DNA of 61,688 nucleotides from Aliidiomarina sp047920995 (lineage in GTDB: Bacteria > Pseudomonadota > Gammaproteobacteria > Enterobacterales > Alteromonadaceae): NCBI RefSeq assembly GCF_047920995.1, contig NZ_JBLRWZ010000013.1:1-61688 (forward strand), read 5' to 3'. Position numbers and translations under genes: made by a program. A model generated the notes under the pieces. It was not told where the DNA came from, did not search any database, and was given only the letters and a program-made list of their open reading frames with translations. Shown one piece after another: positions 61,194 through 61,688 of this stretch (its first letter is position 1; every line of letters starts with the position of its first letter).

Positions 61194-61688
61194 GCCCATG
61201 CAAAAAATTGATGTGCAGCGAACCTTTAGCAATGGTATGCAGGTAAGAATAGGCACCTTGGCGCAAAACCAACAAGGCGTGTTCTTTCAATATGAACGCG
61301 AGTATGTAGCGAGCTACCCACACCTTGCCCCGTTCACTTTAAACTTTGATACTGCGTTACAACGAGCACCAAAAGAGCCTCATCAGGGCCTGCACGGCGC
61401 ATTTGCTGATAGCTTACCCGATGGTTGGGGTTCGTTATTGCAAAATCGCGTATTTCGCCAACACAATATTTTACCCGCTATGGTTACCCCTATGGATAGG
61501 CTTGCTTTTGTGGGAAACCGCGGCATGGGGGCGCTTTCATTTGCACCTACATCTGCATACGCCGTTACTGCCGAAGGTGATATTGATATTGCTACTTTGG
61601 GTAACGAAGCGGAGAAAATATTTGATAATGAAACCAATGATGTTCTCAAAGCCCTGATTGCAGCCGGAAGCTCGGGCGGCGCAAGGCC
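61183..61688 (+). CDS. hipA: HipA-like serine/threonine kinase toxin (5' part)
   Basis: The frame opens at ATG 61183 (MNFKPMQKIDV) and runs off the window, so only about 168 residues are seen. The N-terminal HipA domain is present: VRIGTLAQNQQGVFFQYE, then LHGAFADSLPDGWG (the F-x-D-S-L-P-D-G-W-G hallmark), and DRLAFVGNRGMGALSF. It ends at AAGSSGGAR, the start of the catalytic HipA_C domain with its Gly-rich loop. HipA kinases phosphorylate targets such as glutamyl-tRNA synthetase, causing dormancy. Catalytic residues lie beyond the window edge. Confidence 0.9.
   Translation, partial: MNFKPMQKIDVQRTFSNGMQVRIGTLAQNQQGVFFQYEREYVASYPHLAPFTLNFDTALQRAPKEPHQGLHGAFADSLPDGWGSLLQNRVFRQHNILPAMVTPMDRLAFVGNRGMGALSFAPTSAYAVTAEGDIDIATLGNEAEKIFDNETNDVLKALIAAGSSGGAR

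Overview
The window reads as chromosomal DNA of a marine-type gammaproteobacterium, most likely of the order Alteromonadales and possibly the family Idiomarinaceae. This is inference from gene content: a gmk-rpoZ-spoT-ridA operon, contiguous recC-recB-recD, E. coli-type frdABCD, a two-subunit bacterioferritin, and many GGDEF/EAL proteins. G+C looks to be in the upper 40s percent by eye. No tRNA, rRNA, insertion sequence or CRISPR array was seen, and no gene-free stretch exceeds about 300 bases.

Layout. 1-4417 (minus): the 5' part of an Ala/Glu/Gln-rich exported protein, then gmk-rpoZ-spoT-ridA. 4630-8961: a lemA/M48 peptidase pair (plus), an alpha/beta hydrolase (minus) and a ferredoxin-NADP reductase (plus). 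8997-12601: two bacterial PH-domain membrane proteins (minus), a periplasmic solute-binding-like protein and a peroxiredoxin (plus). 12669-21809: recCBD (minus). 21851-28821: a LysR/azoreductase pair, a small outer-membrane-like protein, rimO, a GGDEF-EAL protein coupled to a lipoprotein, and deoD. 28818-36269: a META-domain lipoprotein, a possible 26-residue peptide, DUF4199, a 5'-nucleotidase, an MFS transporter, a Fur-box-preceded bfd followed by two complementary bacterioferritin subunits, and a 2OG-Fe(II) oxygenase. 36454-43748: a periplasmic-TPR diguanylate cyclase, an esterase-like lipoprotein, an NTF2-like protein, a fasciclin protein, a second diguanylate cyclase, and a LysR/SbtA bicarbonate-transporter pair.

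43879-52179 is the most striking region: seven consecutive signalling genes. They encode HTH-receiver, receiver-GGDEF(degenerate)-EAL, an HPt protein, a catalytically dead EAL protein, a GAF hybrid histidine kinase, a membrane Cache-type histidine kinase, and a convergent lone receiver. HPt, dead EAL and hybrid kinase are chained by ATGA overlaps. Together they could form one multi-input phosphorelay with a transcriptional output and a c-di-GMP output.

52286-56892 (minus) holds a YaiI-family gene, a Tag-like glycosylase and frdABCD. The right end (56928-61688) is accessory. It carries an AbiEi/AbiEii toxin-antitoxin module, a DUF4236 protein, a 56-residue DUF6435 protein, a frameshifted START-domain gene, and a hipB/hipA module that runs off the window. 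hipB is preceded by twin 20-bp repeats that look like operators.
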